A stretch of 64,000 nt of DNA from an uncultured Litoreibacter sp. (GTDB lineage Bacteria > Pseudomonadota > Alphaproteobacteria > Rhodobacterales > Rhodobacteraceae), in NCBI GenBank assembly GCA_947492995.1, contig CANLOU010000001.1:505001-569000 (forward strand), in the 5' to 3' direction. This document shows, piece by piece, positions 17,294-24,926 of the stretch. The notes below the pieces were generated by a model. That model was not told the DNA's origin, made no database searches, and worked only from the letters and a program-made list of their open reading frames with translations. The position numbers and the translations under genes are program-made. The first letter of the stretch is position 1; each line of letters begins with the position of its first letter.

Positions 17294-18154
17294 CTACTCG
17301 GCGGCCATACGCAGCTTCTTGCGCCCGATCTCGGCAATCTCGCCAACGACACGGTCCATCAACGCGCGGAAACTGTCAAAATTGCCGTTTGGCCGGACCC
17401 GCATCTCATTCATGTATAGCGCGCGGTCAATCTCGATCTGAACGGCATGCTGTCGCCGTGACGGGCGGCCATAATGTTGCGTCGTGAAGGCCCCTGCGAA
17501 AGGCGCGTTGCGGCTGACCCGCAATCCCGCATCAAGAAAGATCGTCTCGATCCGCTCTACAATCGCGCTGTCGGCGGCCGCGCCAAAGCGGTCTCCCAGC
17601 ACGACCTCGGGGCGCGGCAGCCCGGTTTGGGTCACAGCGTCCACGGCCTCATGCGGCATGGAATGGCAATCAATCAGGATGGCCTCGCCAAAATCGCGCC
17701 GCGTGTCGCTGACCATTTCAGCCAGTTGGTCATGGTAAGGCCGCCAGTAGCCGGAAATGCGGCCATGGGCCTCGCTGAGTTTCAGCTTGCCACGATAGAT
17801 CGCGCGCCCGTTGGAGACGACCCGGGGGATCACACCAAGCCCGCTGGCGATACGGGGGTTGTGGCTCACCTGCCGCACGCCTTCGATCACGGCAGGGTCC
17901 AGTTCGTCAGAGGCGCGGTTCAAGTCCAGATAGGCCCGCGGCATGGTCGCGGCCAGCAAGGGAGCACCATAGGAGGGCGCGGAGGCGATCAGCATGTCCA
18001 TAAATGCGTCTTCAGAGGACCGTATCGCCAGCTCGTCCAAAACGGACCGACGCAGGAACGACCATGGGTAGGCACGTCCCGAATGCGGGCTTGCGAAGAT
18101 CACCGAGGTGGTCTGCACATCGGGCAGGGACAGTTTGAACGCGTCTTTGGCCAT
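17294..18154 (-). CDS. N-formylglutamate amidohydrolase
   Basis: 286 residues. N-terminal IFASPHSGRAYP, the central RAYLDLNR and ILIDCHSMP, and the closing VQIEIDRALYMNE are the conserved blocks of this zinc amidohydrolase family (HutG type), with metal ligands likely in SPHSG and DCHS. It hydrolyses N-formyl-L-glutamate, the last step of one histidine degradation route. No hut genes are adjacent, so the substrate here is inferred from family alone. Confidence 0.92.
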   Translation of the reverse strand: MAKDAFKLSLPDVQTTSVIFASPHSGRAYPWSFLRRSVLDELAIRSSEDAFMDMLIASAPSYGAPLLAATMPRAYLDLNRASDELDPAVIEGVRQVSHNPRIASGLGVIPRVVSNGRAIYRGKLKLSEAHGRISGYWRPYHDQLAEMVSDTRRDFGEAILIDCHSMPHEAVDAVTQTGLPRPEVVLGDRFGAAADSAIVERIETIFLDAGLRVSRNAPFAGAFTTQHYGRPSRRQHAVQIEIDRALYMNEMRVRPNGNFDSFRALMDRVVGEIAEIGRKKLRMAAE

Positions 18155-18302
18155 GAAGGCTCCTTTGCACCAGACTATAGGGCTTTTTGCGCAGAGTTCA
18201 AAAGCCCTTGAACCGTATTCCGACTCCTTCTATAGAGCGCGGACCCCCCGTGCTTTGACGCGGGCCACAAGCTGTGGACTCGTCAGAAAATAGGGGTTAG
18301 AT

Positions 18303-18377
18303 GGGCGCTTAGCTCAGTGGTAGAGCACTTCGTTGACATCGAAGGGGTCACTAGTTCGAACCTAGTAGTGCCCACCA
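18303..18377 (+). tRNA. tRNA-Val (anticodon GAC)
   Basis: A complete cloverleaf: acceptor GGGCGCT with AGTGCCC, D-arm AGCTCAGTGGTAGAGC, anticodon arm CTTCG-TTGACAT-CGAAG with GAC in the loop, T-arm CTAGTTCGAACCTAG, and an encoded CCA end. Confidence 0.97.
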
Positions 18378-18464
18378 TCGAAATTCCGTCCGATCCCAGA
18401 CATGGGCAGCGGGCATAACCGAAACCAGAAGGCGCTAGCGCGCTGGACGAAATGGAGAACTGAT

Positions 18465-18590
18465 ATGAAGGTCAAGAACTCGCTTCGCTCCCTCAAGTCG
18501 CGCCACCGGGATTGCCGGATTGTGCGCCGCAAGGGCCGCGTTTACGTGATTAACAAAACGCAGCCTCGCTTTAAGGCCCGCCAAGGGTAA
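18465..18590 (+). CDS. rpmJ: Ribosomal protein bL36
   Basis: 41 residues, [17 protein letters not shown] followed by [21 protein letters not shown]. Size and motifs match bL36, a basic component of the large ribosomal subunit. Only one cysteine remains, so this is the form without the CCCH zinc site. The ATG at 18465 follows ATGGAGAACTGAT. A strong terminator follows. Confidence 0.96.
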   Translation: MKVKNSLRSLKSRHRDCRIVRRKGRVYVINKTQPRFKARQG

Positions 18591-18613
18591 AAGCGACGGT
18601 GACGTGAGATACG

Positions 18614-18642
18614 AAAAACCGCCCCTCGGGGGCGGTTTTTTT
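18614..18642 (+). terminator. Terminator of rpmJ
   Basis: The stem ACCGCCCC / GGGGCGGT with a 3-base loop is followed by seven T. Confidence 0.93.
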
Positions 18643-18666
18643 GTGGCCATAGTTTTGTTCAGACTC

Positions 18667-18696
18667 CAAAACGGGCCCCGCATCACCAGGGCCCGT
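18667..18696 (-). terminator. Terminator after NDS-repeat gene copy 3
   Basis: The stem ACGGGCCC / GGGCCCGT with a 10-base loop is followed by a short T-rich stretch on the reverse strand. Confidence 0.75.
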
Positions 18697-18769
18697 CCCG
18701 ACCCAATTTGAACTGGGTCTCTGGAGATGGATCAACCTATAGGGAATGGTCCATCGGTTGTGGGGTAAC

Positions 18770-19057
18770 TTAGTTCTCGGCTGGCGAGTCGTTGGTCAGC
18801 GCGAACATTGCCCGGATTGCGGAAACGTCTACGTTCCGTGCGCGGTCAAAATTTACAGTGTTCTCTGCGGGGCTGTCGTTGACCAGTGCCAAAGAGCGCG
18901 CGGTGCCAACCGGATCACCGGTCGATGTGTCGCCAAGGATACGTTCGGCGGCACTGTCGTTGCTCAGTGCAAAGAAGGCTTTCGCGTTTGATACATCTGC
19001 TGCTGCAGGTGCGGCGAAGGACAGGGCGACGATGGCGGATGCGATAAGAGTTTTCAT
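18770..19057 (-). CDS. Small secreted NDS-repeat protein, copy 3
   Basis: 95 residues: signal peptide MKTLIASAIVALSFAAPAAA, mature start DVSNAKAFFALSNDSAAERI. Motif copies are SNDSAAER, VNDSPAEN and a C-terminal TNDSPAEN; the last 30 or so residues are nearly identical to copy 2 (FDRARNVDVS, IRAMFALTNDSPAEN). No cysteine. The start at 19055-19057 follows GGAGAAACC. It is transcribed away from the M24-fold gene and sits alone between two terminators. Function unknown. Confidence 0.88.
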   Translation of the reverse strand: MKTLIASAIVALSFAAPAAADVSNAKAFFALSNDSAAERILGDTSTGDPVGTARSLALVNDSPAENTVNFDRARNVDVSAIRAMFALTNDSPAEN

Positions 19058-19290
19058 TTTGGTTTCTCCAGTTTGGTGTTGCCCGCTTGGGGCGTTGTGT
19101 GTGTCGGCGTCTGTGCCGTTTGATGAAACTAATATGCGCCTTCCTACCGGCCCCTTCAATGCACTCACGAACTGAATACGGTGTATCTCAGTGCGTGAAT
19201 GCACATAAGGGGTGAGTTATGGACCACACCGTCACGCCAGCGTGAGGCACCGATCACAAACCGTGAGATGGTTGAAATCTGCTCAATGTC
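19058..19290 (-). promoter_or_regulatory. Conserved leader of NDS-repeat gene copy 3
   Basis: A region upstream of copy 3 sharing CTCCAGTTTGGTG, TGCCGTTTGATGA, TATGCGCC, CACAAACCGTGAG and TTGAAATCTG with the other leaders, plus repeated CGTGA(G/A) elements (19193, 19240, 19261). The divergent M24-fold gene starts at 19360, so the region may serve both genes. Confidence 0.58.
19191..19204. promoter_or_regulatory. GTGCG dyad, imperfect (copy 3 leader)
   Basis: GTGCG-TGAA-TGCAC has one arm mismatch and lies 134 bp upstream of the start codon, the same position as in copies 2 and 4. Confidence 0.5.
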
Positions 19291-19359
19291 GCAAACAAAA
19301 TGGCAGCCCCAACCGAATCCCCGCTACGCTTGGGCAACACCCCGATGACAGGATGCCCA

Positions 19360-20508
19360 ATGCCAATTCACTTCACCAAAGCCGAGTTTGACACGCGCAA
19401 AGCTGCGGCAACGCAGGCGCTGACGGATGCGGGCCTGGACGCGCTTTTGATGTTTGCGCCGGAAAGCCAATACTGGATCAGCGGCTACGACACGTTCGGG
19501 TTCGCCATGTTCCAATCTATGGTTCTGACCCGCGACGGGCGGTTGGCGCTTTTGACCCGTATGCCGGACCTCCGGCAGGCCCAGCACACCTCGACACTGG
19601 CGCATGAAGACATCCATGTCTGGCATGAACGCGAAGGGGCAACCCCCGCTGATGACCTTAAAGGGTTGCTCGTCAAGCTCGGCGTCGCCAACGGCAGGGT
19701 CGGGATCGAGGGCCAGACCGCAGGCCTGACTGACTTTAACGGTCGCATGGTGCGCGAGGCTCTGGGCGATCTGGTCGAGGCCTCTGATCTGATCCGCGCC
19801 CTGCGCCGCCACAAATCCCCCGCGGAAATCGACATGCACCGCCGCGCCGCCGCCTTGTCGGATGACGCCTTTGATGCCGCTCTCGCGACAACGCGCGCCG
19901 GGGCGTTTGAAGGCGACATTCTTGCCGCCATGCAAGGTGCCGTGTTCAAAGGGGGCGGCGATTACGCCGGGAACGAATTCATCATCGGGTCGGGTGACGG
20001 GGCTTTGCTGTGCCGGTATTTCTCGGGCCGCAGGCATTTGGACAAAACCGATCAGCTGACGCTGGAATGGTCGGGGGCCTATGCCCGCTATCATGCGGCC
20101 ATGATGCAAACGCTGATTATTGGCAAGGCCAGCCCGTCACAGCGCAAGATGCACCAGCTGGCCCAAACGGCTCTTGAGGCCTGCGAGGCCGCGATCAAAC
20201 CCGGCAAACCAATGGGCGATGTGTATGCAGCGCACGCAAAAGTTTTCGATCAGGCCGGCCTAGGCCACGCCAGGTTGCAGGCCTGCGGTTACGGAATGGG
20301 CGCGGTCTACACTCCAATTTGGGTGGACTTCCCAATGTTTTACGAAGGAAACCCGCTCTTGATGCAGCAAGGGCAGGTGTTCTTTCTTCACATGATCCTC
20401 ATGGACAGTGACGCGGGCCACGCCATGTGCCTTGGTCACTCAGTTCTGGTCACGCAGGACGGGTGCGAACGCCTTTCGCGACACGCCCCTTTGCTGCACG
20501 AGCTATAG
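19360..20508 (+). CDS. M24/creatinase-fold protein lacking the metal ligands
   Basis: 382 residues. An N-terminal creatinase_N domain (FTKAEFDTRKAAA, to about residue 135) and a C-terminal pita-bread domain place it in the Xaa-Pro peptidase/creatinase superfamily. The residues that bind the two metals in M24 peptidases are not in place: the GHGxG histidine is tyrosine (CGYGMG), and the DxG and D-T-R-T aspartates are missing (LEWSGAYARYHA). It may therefore be a metal-independent hydrolase like creatinase, or a relative of ectoine hydrolase; the substrate is unknown. CAGGA before the ATG at 19360 sets the start. It is flanked by two NDS-repeat genes. Confidence 0.85.
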   Translation: MPIHFTKAEFDTRKAAATQALTDAGLDALLMFAPESQYWISGYDTFGFAMFQSMVLTRDGRLALLTRMPDLRQAQHTSTLAHEDIHVWHEREGATPADDLKGLLVKLGVANGRVGIEGQTAGLTDFNGRMVREALGDLVEASDLIRALRRHKSPAEIDMHRRAAALSDDAFDAALATTRAGAFEGDILAAMQGAVFKGGGDYAGNEFIIGSGDGALLCRYFSGRRHLDKTDQLTLEWSGAYARYHAAMMQTLIIGKASPSQRKMHQLAQTALEACEAAIKPGKPMGDVYAAHAKVFDQAGLGHARLQACGYGMGAVYTPIWVDFPMFYEGNPLLMQQGQVFFLHMILMDSDAGHAMCLGHSVLVTQDGCERLSRHAPLLHEL

Positions 20509-20513
20509 CGCAA

Positions 20514-20551
20514 CGAAAAACGGCCTCCCTCGCTGCGAGGAAGGCCGTTTG
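20514..20551. terminator. Bidirectional terminator between the M24-fold gene and NDS-repeat copy 4
   Basis: A 13-bp stem with one mismatch (20520-20532 with 20536-20548) has a run of T on the reverse strand (AAAAA at 20516-20520) and a shorter one on the forward strand. It ends both convergent genes. Confidence 0.85.
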
Positions 20552-20592
20552 ATTGCCTGAGGCTAAGAGGGGGATAGCCCCGGCGATAAATC

Positions 20593-20883
20593 TTACATGC
20601 GTTCGGCAGCGGAGTCGTTGTCCAGCGCCAGCATTGCCCTCACGGCCGATACGTCAACCGAACGTGCTCGGTCAAAGGTCAGCATTGTTTCGGCAGGGGA
20701 GTCGTTGACCAAGGCCAGTGTTACTGCTGTACCAATTGGGTCGCCGGTCGATGTCTCGCCGACGATACGCTCCGCGGCGGAGTCGTTTGTCAGGGCGAAG
20801 AACGCTTGGGCGTTTGAGACGTCTGCGGCTGCAGGAGCGGCGAAAGAAAGGGCGATAGCGGCGGATGCGATGATGGTCTTCAT
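20593..20883 (-). CDS. Small secreted NDS-repeat protein, copy 4
   Basis: 96 residues: signal peptide MKTIIASAAIALSFAAPAAA, mature start DVSNAQAFFALTNDSAAERI. Motif copies are TNDSAAER, VNDSPAET and a C-terminal DNDSAAERM. FDRARSVDVS links the second and third motifs as in copies 2 and 3. The ATG at 20881-20883 follows GGAGAATTACATC. It is a single-gene unit. No family recognised; export to the periplasm or outside the cell is the only firm prediction. Confidence 0.88.
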   Translation of the reverse strand: MKTIIASAAIALSFAAPAAADVSNAQAFFALTNDSAAERIVGETSTGDPIGTAVTLALVNDSPAETMLTFDRARSVDVSAVRAMLALDNDSAAERM

Positions 20884-21100
20884 GATGTAATTCTCCAGTT
20901 TGTGTGCCTTGCGGCGGTGGTCTTTGTCTGGCTGTGTGCCATTCGATGAGTTAAACGTAGGTCGAATGAACCTCACTCTCAATGCACGTCGACGTGAGAA
21001 TAATGAAATGTATGTGCGTTTACGCACCAATTTCGTGCAACATCGAGCAGCAGATAACGACCTCGCGAGAACCGTTCAAAAAACAAATTTTCTTGAAACT
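20884..21100 (-). promoter_or_regulatory. Conserved leader of NDS-repeat gene copy 4
   Basis: Part of a 355-bp gene-free gap. Blocks shared with the other leaders are CTCCAGTTTG, TGCCTTGCGGCGG, TGCCATTCGATGA, ACGTGAGAATA and GAGAACCG. The rest of the gap (21101-21238) shows nothing else that I can identify. Confidence 0.58.
21014..21027. promoter_or_regulatory. GTGCG dyad, operator candidate (copy 4 leader)
   Basis: GTGCG-TTTA-CGCAC is a perfect inverted repeat 131 bp upstream of the copy 4 start codon. Confidence 0.6.
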
Positions 21101-21238
21101 AATGTCGGCGTTGCACCGTATATACGGCTCCCACCACCGTGGAATTTAACGGTTCGGGCAGGTGGAACGCATTCACCCGCAGACGAATCGACGCCCCGCA
21201 CCTTTGGAGTGTTCATTGTAGATGTGGTTTAGGTGGAG

Positions 21239-22876
21239 CTAGCGCAAAACGCTGTCAGCCAGCAACCTGACCACCGTGCGTTGGTTCAGGTAGCCGGTCT
21301 TTTGAAGTTTGCGCGCATCCTGGTAGCGTCGGATCGACCGCCGCGTCCGATCATCAAACACGCCATCGACCTTGCCCGGTTTCAGGCCCAAGCGCATCAG
21401 ACGATCCTCAACCAGCTGTTTGGTCCCTTGGCTCATCCCCAGCCGCTCCTCGTTGCGTTTCGCCGCTTCAAGGGCTGCCGCATTCTTGGTTTCGAACTCG
21501 ATCTCCGCGACGCGGGCGTTGGCCTGCGCCACAAAAGCACCCTCCGGGTTTGATTGCAGGTAGCCTTGGTAAGCCGCGCTGGTATTCACCGATCTTGCCG
21601 CGTCCCAGTCGGCGCGATCTTGTTCGGCCGCTGCCGCCCGTCGCGCAGCCTCAAACGGAGCCAGTCGGACCGTTGCGATTTCTGCAAATACGCCGTCCGG
21701 GTAGCGTTCCAGATAGGACCGAAGCCCAACTTCATCTCCCAAGGCTCCAGTGGCTTTCCAATAGGCGCGGTCCTGGCGCTCCAGCTCAATGCGCCGCCGC
21801 TCCGCCTCGGCCTCCAACTCTGCCGACCGCCGCTCTGCCTGCGCCCCCAAACGGTTCATGAAGGGACGGGTGACAAACCCGGTGGCGTCCAAACCATTCA
21901 CGGTCTGAAATTTGGTGATCGCAGCCCGCGAGCCTTTCCCGAAAATTCCGTCAATGCCCTTCGGGTCGTAATCCAACAGCGTCAAGGATCGCTGGATTTC
22001 GCGTCTTGCATCGCGAGACAGGGCCAACGCCTCTTCAAGGGCTTTGGCCCTTTCAGCAGGCGCCGCTTTGATCCTGTCAATGCGGGTCTGGGCAACATCG
22101 GCAAACAACCCCTCGGGATATTTGTTCAAATAGCCCTGAAAGGCAAATTCGGTGTTGATTGATTTTGCCGCGTCCCAGAACGCCTTTTCTGCGGCGTTGG
22201 GATCAACCTCGGCCACAACAACCGCTTCCGCCCCGCCCATAAACGGGATCAAGGGGGCCAGAAATCCGCTGGCTGTCAGCTCAGGGAACGCTTCGGCGGA
22301 GACGGCCACGCTTTCGCCCTCACGCAGCAAGCCGTTGCTCAGATAGGACGCGATGGTCTCCGCCGGGCCGGACACGACTGCCACGCCTTGCGATGCGGTC
22401 GGAACGCTTAAGCCTGCCGTTAAGCCAAAGCCGAACGATGTGTCCTGCTCCTGCGATCCCAGCAACAAGACGGATTGGCCCGGCGATGCGGATGCCACGG
22501 TCATCAGGGCGCTGGTCGGCACCCCCTGCCCGCCTGCGTTCAAAAGGGTCGGCGCATTTGCGTCGGTTCCGAAAATCCATGATCCTTGCGCCGAGGATGC
22601 AAACAGCCCCGAGACCGCGATAATCACACGCCCAGACCCATCTGCCTTGGCCTGTGCTTGTCCGACCAGGGACTGCAATTCGGCGATTGTGACATCCTCA
22701 CCCTGAATGACGTCGAAACCGGCGGCCTGTAATGCGGGGACGGCATCCAGCATGTCCGATGCTGCGCGAATGTCGGGGGCGTTGTCATATGTCTCGTTGG
22801 CAATCAGCAAAGCCACATCCCCCGCCCAAGCCGGAGACGCCATCGCCACAAAAGCCGCAAGTCCTAGGGTTCGCAT
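21239..22876 (-). CDS. Exported pseudo-caspase with two peptidoglycan-binding domains
   Basis: 545 residues with a signal peptide (cut after ASPAWA). Residues about 19-200 resemble the caspase/metacaspase p20 fold (DVALLIANETYDNAPDI, then a VIIAVSG strand), but the catalytic His of the SGHG motif is missing (VSGLFASS) and no catalytic Cys is evident. Two peptidoglycan_binding_1 domains follow: one around 290-340 (LTLLDYDPKGIDGIFGKGSRAAITKFQ) and one at the C terminus (MRLGLKPGKVDGVFDDRTRRSIRRYQ). Between them are helical repeats of the type F-x-x-Y-L-x-x-x-P-x-G-x-F. It is probably a periplasmic, cell-wall-binding, proteolytically dead scaffold. Confidence 0.85.
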   Translation of the reverse strand: MRTLGLAAFVAMASPAWAGDVALLIANETYDNAPDIRAASDMLDAVPALQAAGFDVIQGEDVTIAELQSLVGQAQAKADGSGRVIIAVSGLFASSAQGSWIFGTDANAPTLLNAGGQGVPTSALMTVASASPGQSVLLLGSQEQDTSFGFGLTAGLSVPTASQGVAVVSGPAETIASYLSNGLLREGESVAVSAEAFPELTASGFLAPLIPFMGGAEAVVVAEVDPNAAEKAFWDAAKSINTEFAFQGYLNKYPEGLFADVAQTRIDRIKAAPAERAKALEEALALSRDARREIQRSLTLLDYDPKGIDGIFGKGSRAAITKFQTVNGLDATGFVTRPFMNRLGAQAERRSAELEAEAERRRIELERQDRAYWKATGALGDEVGLRSYLERYPDGVFAEIATVRLAPFEAARRAAAAEQDRADWDAARSVNTSAAYQGYLQSNPEGAFVAQANARVAEIEFETKNAAALEAAKRNEERLGMSQGTKQLVEDRLMRLGLKPGKVDGVFDDRTRRSIRRYQDARKLQKTGYLNQRTVVRLLADSVLR

Positions 22877-22903
22877 CTTAAAGCTCCTTTGCTGTTGCTT
22901 GGC

Positions 22904-24037
22904 TCAATCGTAGCTGCGCTTGTCCTCAATCAACACCCCGTCCATAGGCAATGTTCCGCTTGGTACTATTTCAATGGTGCCGCGCAGCTTCAGCACGGCC
23001 TGCACGCTGTCGCTGTAATCCGCGCCATCTGGCGCCTCTATCTGAACCGTCATCGCATCCGCGTCCCCGTCCCGCGTCGCAATTACCCGCACCCGCCCGA
23101 TCTCGGCATGGCGCTTCGCCAGTTCCGCGACTTGCTCGGGGCGCACGAACATCCCCTTGATCTTGGTGGTCTGGTCCGCGCGCCCCATCCAGCCCTTGAT
23201 GCGCTTGCCCGTCCGCCCGCATGGGCTGAGGCCCGGCATAAACGCGCTCATGTCGCCGGTGCCAAACCGGATCAGCGGGTAGTCGGGGTTCAGCGCCGTC
23301 ACCACAACCTCCCCCACGTCGCCCTCGGCCACTGGGTCGCCGGTGCCGGGCGTCACGATCTCCACGATGACCCCCTCGTCAAGGATCATCCCCTCCATCG
23401 CGGCGCTCTCATAGGCGATGTGGCCCAGATCCGCGGTACCGTAACATTGCAGGCAGGAAATCCCGCGATCGGCATAGCTTTGCCTCAGCGCCGGAAACAG
23501 CGCGCCGCCTGATACGCAGGCCTTGGCAAAAGACAGCGAGACGCCCATCTCATCCGCCTTGTCCAAAATCACCTTCAGGTAGTCCGGCGTGCCCGCATAG
23601 GCGGTGCACCCAATGTCCAATGCCGCGCGCACCTGCAATTCGGTCTGCCCCGTTCCGGCCGGCAACACCCGGGCGCCGACGGCCCGCGCGCCGTTTTCAA
23701 ACATCATGCCCGCAGGCGTCAAATGGTAGCCAAAGCAGTTCTGCACGACATCGGCAGGCCCAAGCCCCGCCGCATGCAAGAACCGCCCAAACCGCCACCA
23801 GTCATGGCTCACGCCACCGGGCTCATAAATCGGCCCCGGCGACTGGAACACTTGCGCCACGTCGCCGACATGCAGGCCGCCAAATGGGCCGTCTGCGGCC
23901 TGCATCTTTGACAGGTCAGACTTGCGCAGCACGGGGCGCGCCGCAAGGTCTTCAACACCCAGCGCGCGCAGTTGCGCCAGTTGGTCGGCCTCTCGCGCAT
24001 CCGCGCTCCGGGTCTCCAAGTCGTCAAAATAGCTCAT
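22904..24037 (-). CDS. PaaK-like AMP-dependent ligase (phenylacetate-CoA ligase family)
   Basis: 377 residues from the ATG at 24035-24037 (a GTG one codon upstream is possible). The core motifs QCYGTADLG, FGTGDMS and GRADQTTKIKGMFVRPEQV follow the phenylacetate-CoA ligase family, with the typical C-terminal domain. The glycine-rich ATP loop, normally SSGTTG, is altered to FQSPGPIYEPGG, and the protein is shorter than PaaK. It probably activates an organic acid to its CoA ester; the altered loop makes the substrate and even the activity uncertain. It is the last gene of the ABC importer operon, directly after livF. Confidence 0.83.
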   Translation of the reverse strand: MSYFDDLETRSADAREADQLAQLRALGVEDLAARPVLRKSDLSKMQAADGPFGGLHVGDVAQVFQSPGPIYEPGGVSHDWWRFGRFLHAAGLGPADVVQNCFGYHLTPAGMMFENGARAVGARVLPAGTGQTELQVRAALDIGCTAYAGTPDYLKVILDKADEMGVSLSFAKACVSGGALFPALRQSYADRGISCLQCYGTADLGHIAYESAAMEGMILDEGVIVEIVTPGTGDPVAEGDVGEVVVTALNPDYPLIRFGTGDMSAFMPGLSPCGRTGKRIKGWMGRADQTTKIKGMFVRPEQVAELAKRHAEIGRVRVIATRDGDADAMTVQIEAPDGADYSDSVQAVLKLRGTIEIVPSGTLPMDGVLIEDKRSYD

Positions 24038-24076
24038 CACACACCCAGTTTCATCTTGGCAAAAATACCTGATCCG

Positions 24077-24913
24077 TCAGCTCAACCAGCGCTTGCGCCG
24101 CCGGTAGGACCGCACGTCGCGGAACGACTTGCGCCCTTCCTCGCTGACGCCCAGATAGAACTCCTTCACGTCAGGGTTCTCGCGCAGTTCGGCCGCTGGC
24201 CCGTCCATCACGACGCGGCCCGATTCCAGAATGTAGCCGTAATGCGCGAAGCGCAGCGCCACGTTGGTGTTCTGCTCGGCCAGCAGGAAGGACACGCCCT
24301 CCTTCTCGTTCAAATCCTTCACGATGCCGAAAATCTCTTCCACCAGCTGTGGGGCCAGCCCCATTGACGGCTCGTCCAGCAAAATCGTCTCCGGCGATGA
24401 CATCAGCGCGCGGCCCAGCGCGCACATCTGCTGCTCGCCGCCCGAGGTGTATCCCGCCTGCGAGGTCCTGCGCTCCTTCAGGCGTGGAAAATACGAATAC
24501 ACTTTTTCCAGGTCGGCAGAGACAGCGCCGCGCCCGTCGCCGCGCGTATACGCCCCCGTCATCAGGTTTTCCTCGACCGTCAAATGCTCAAAGCAATGCC
24601 GGCCCTCCATCACCTGAATGACGCCCTTCTTCACCATATCCGCCGGATCCAGCCCCGCGACAGAGCCGCCACGATAGACGATTGATCCCTTGGTGACCTC
24701 GCCGCGTTCTGAATGCAGCAGGTTCGACACCGCCTTCAGCGTCGTCGTTTTGCCCGCGCCGTTGCCGCCCAGCAAAGCGGTGATCCCGCCGTGGGCCACC
24801 TTCAGGGATACGCCCTTCAGCACCAGAATGACGTGATTATATATCACCTCAATGTTGTTGACCTCCAGCAGCGTATTCGCTGCGTCTGGTTCTTGCTTCA
24901 CTGCAGCCTCCAT
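24077..24913 (-). CDS. livF: LivF-type ABC transporter ATP-binding protein
   Basis: 278 residues with Walker A (GGNGAGKTT), signature (TSGGEQQ), Walker B (ILLDEPSMGLAPQ) and the closing H-loop region (LAEQNTNVAL). Length and the GAYTRGDG insert fit LivF. It powers the branched-chain-type importer together with LivG. A basic C-terminal extension (RSYRRRKRWLS) is longer than usual. Confidence 0.92.
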   Translation of the reverse strand: MEAAVKQEPDAANTLLEVNNIEVIYNHVILVLKGVSLKVAHGGITALLGGNGAGKTTTLKAVSNLLHSERGEVTKGSIVYRGGSVAGLDPADMVKKGVIQVMEGRHCFEHLTVEENLMTGAYTRGDGRGAVSADLEKVYSYFPRLKERRTSQAGYTSGGEQQMCALGRALMSSPETILLDEPSMGLAPQLVEEIFGIVKDLNEKEGVSFLLAEQNTNVALRFAHYGYILESGRVVMDGPAAELRENPDVKEFYLGVSEEGRKSFRDVRSYRRRKRWLS

Positions 24914-24926
24914 GATGCGGCCTCCC

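Noticed and set aside
20900-21232. A 110-codon frame on the + strand in the leader of NDS copy 4
   Set aside because: It has no counterpart in the other three leaders and no ribosome binding site; the region is better explained as regulatory.
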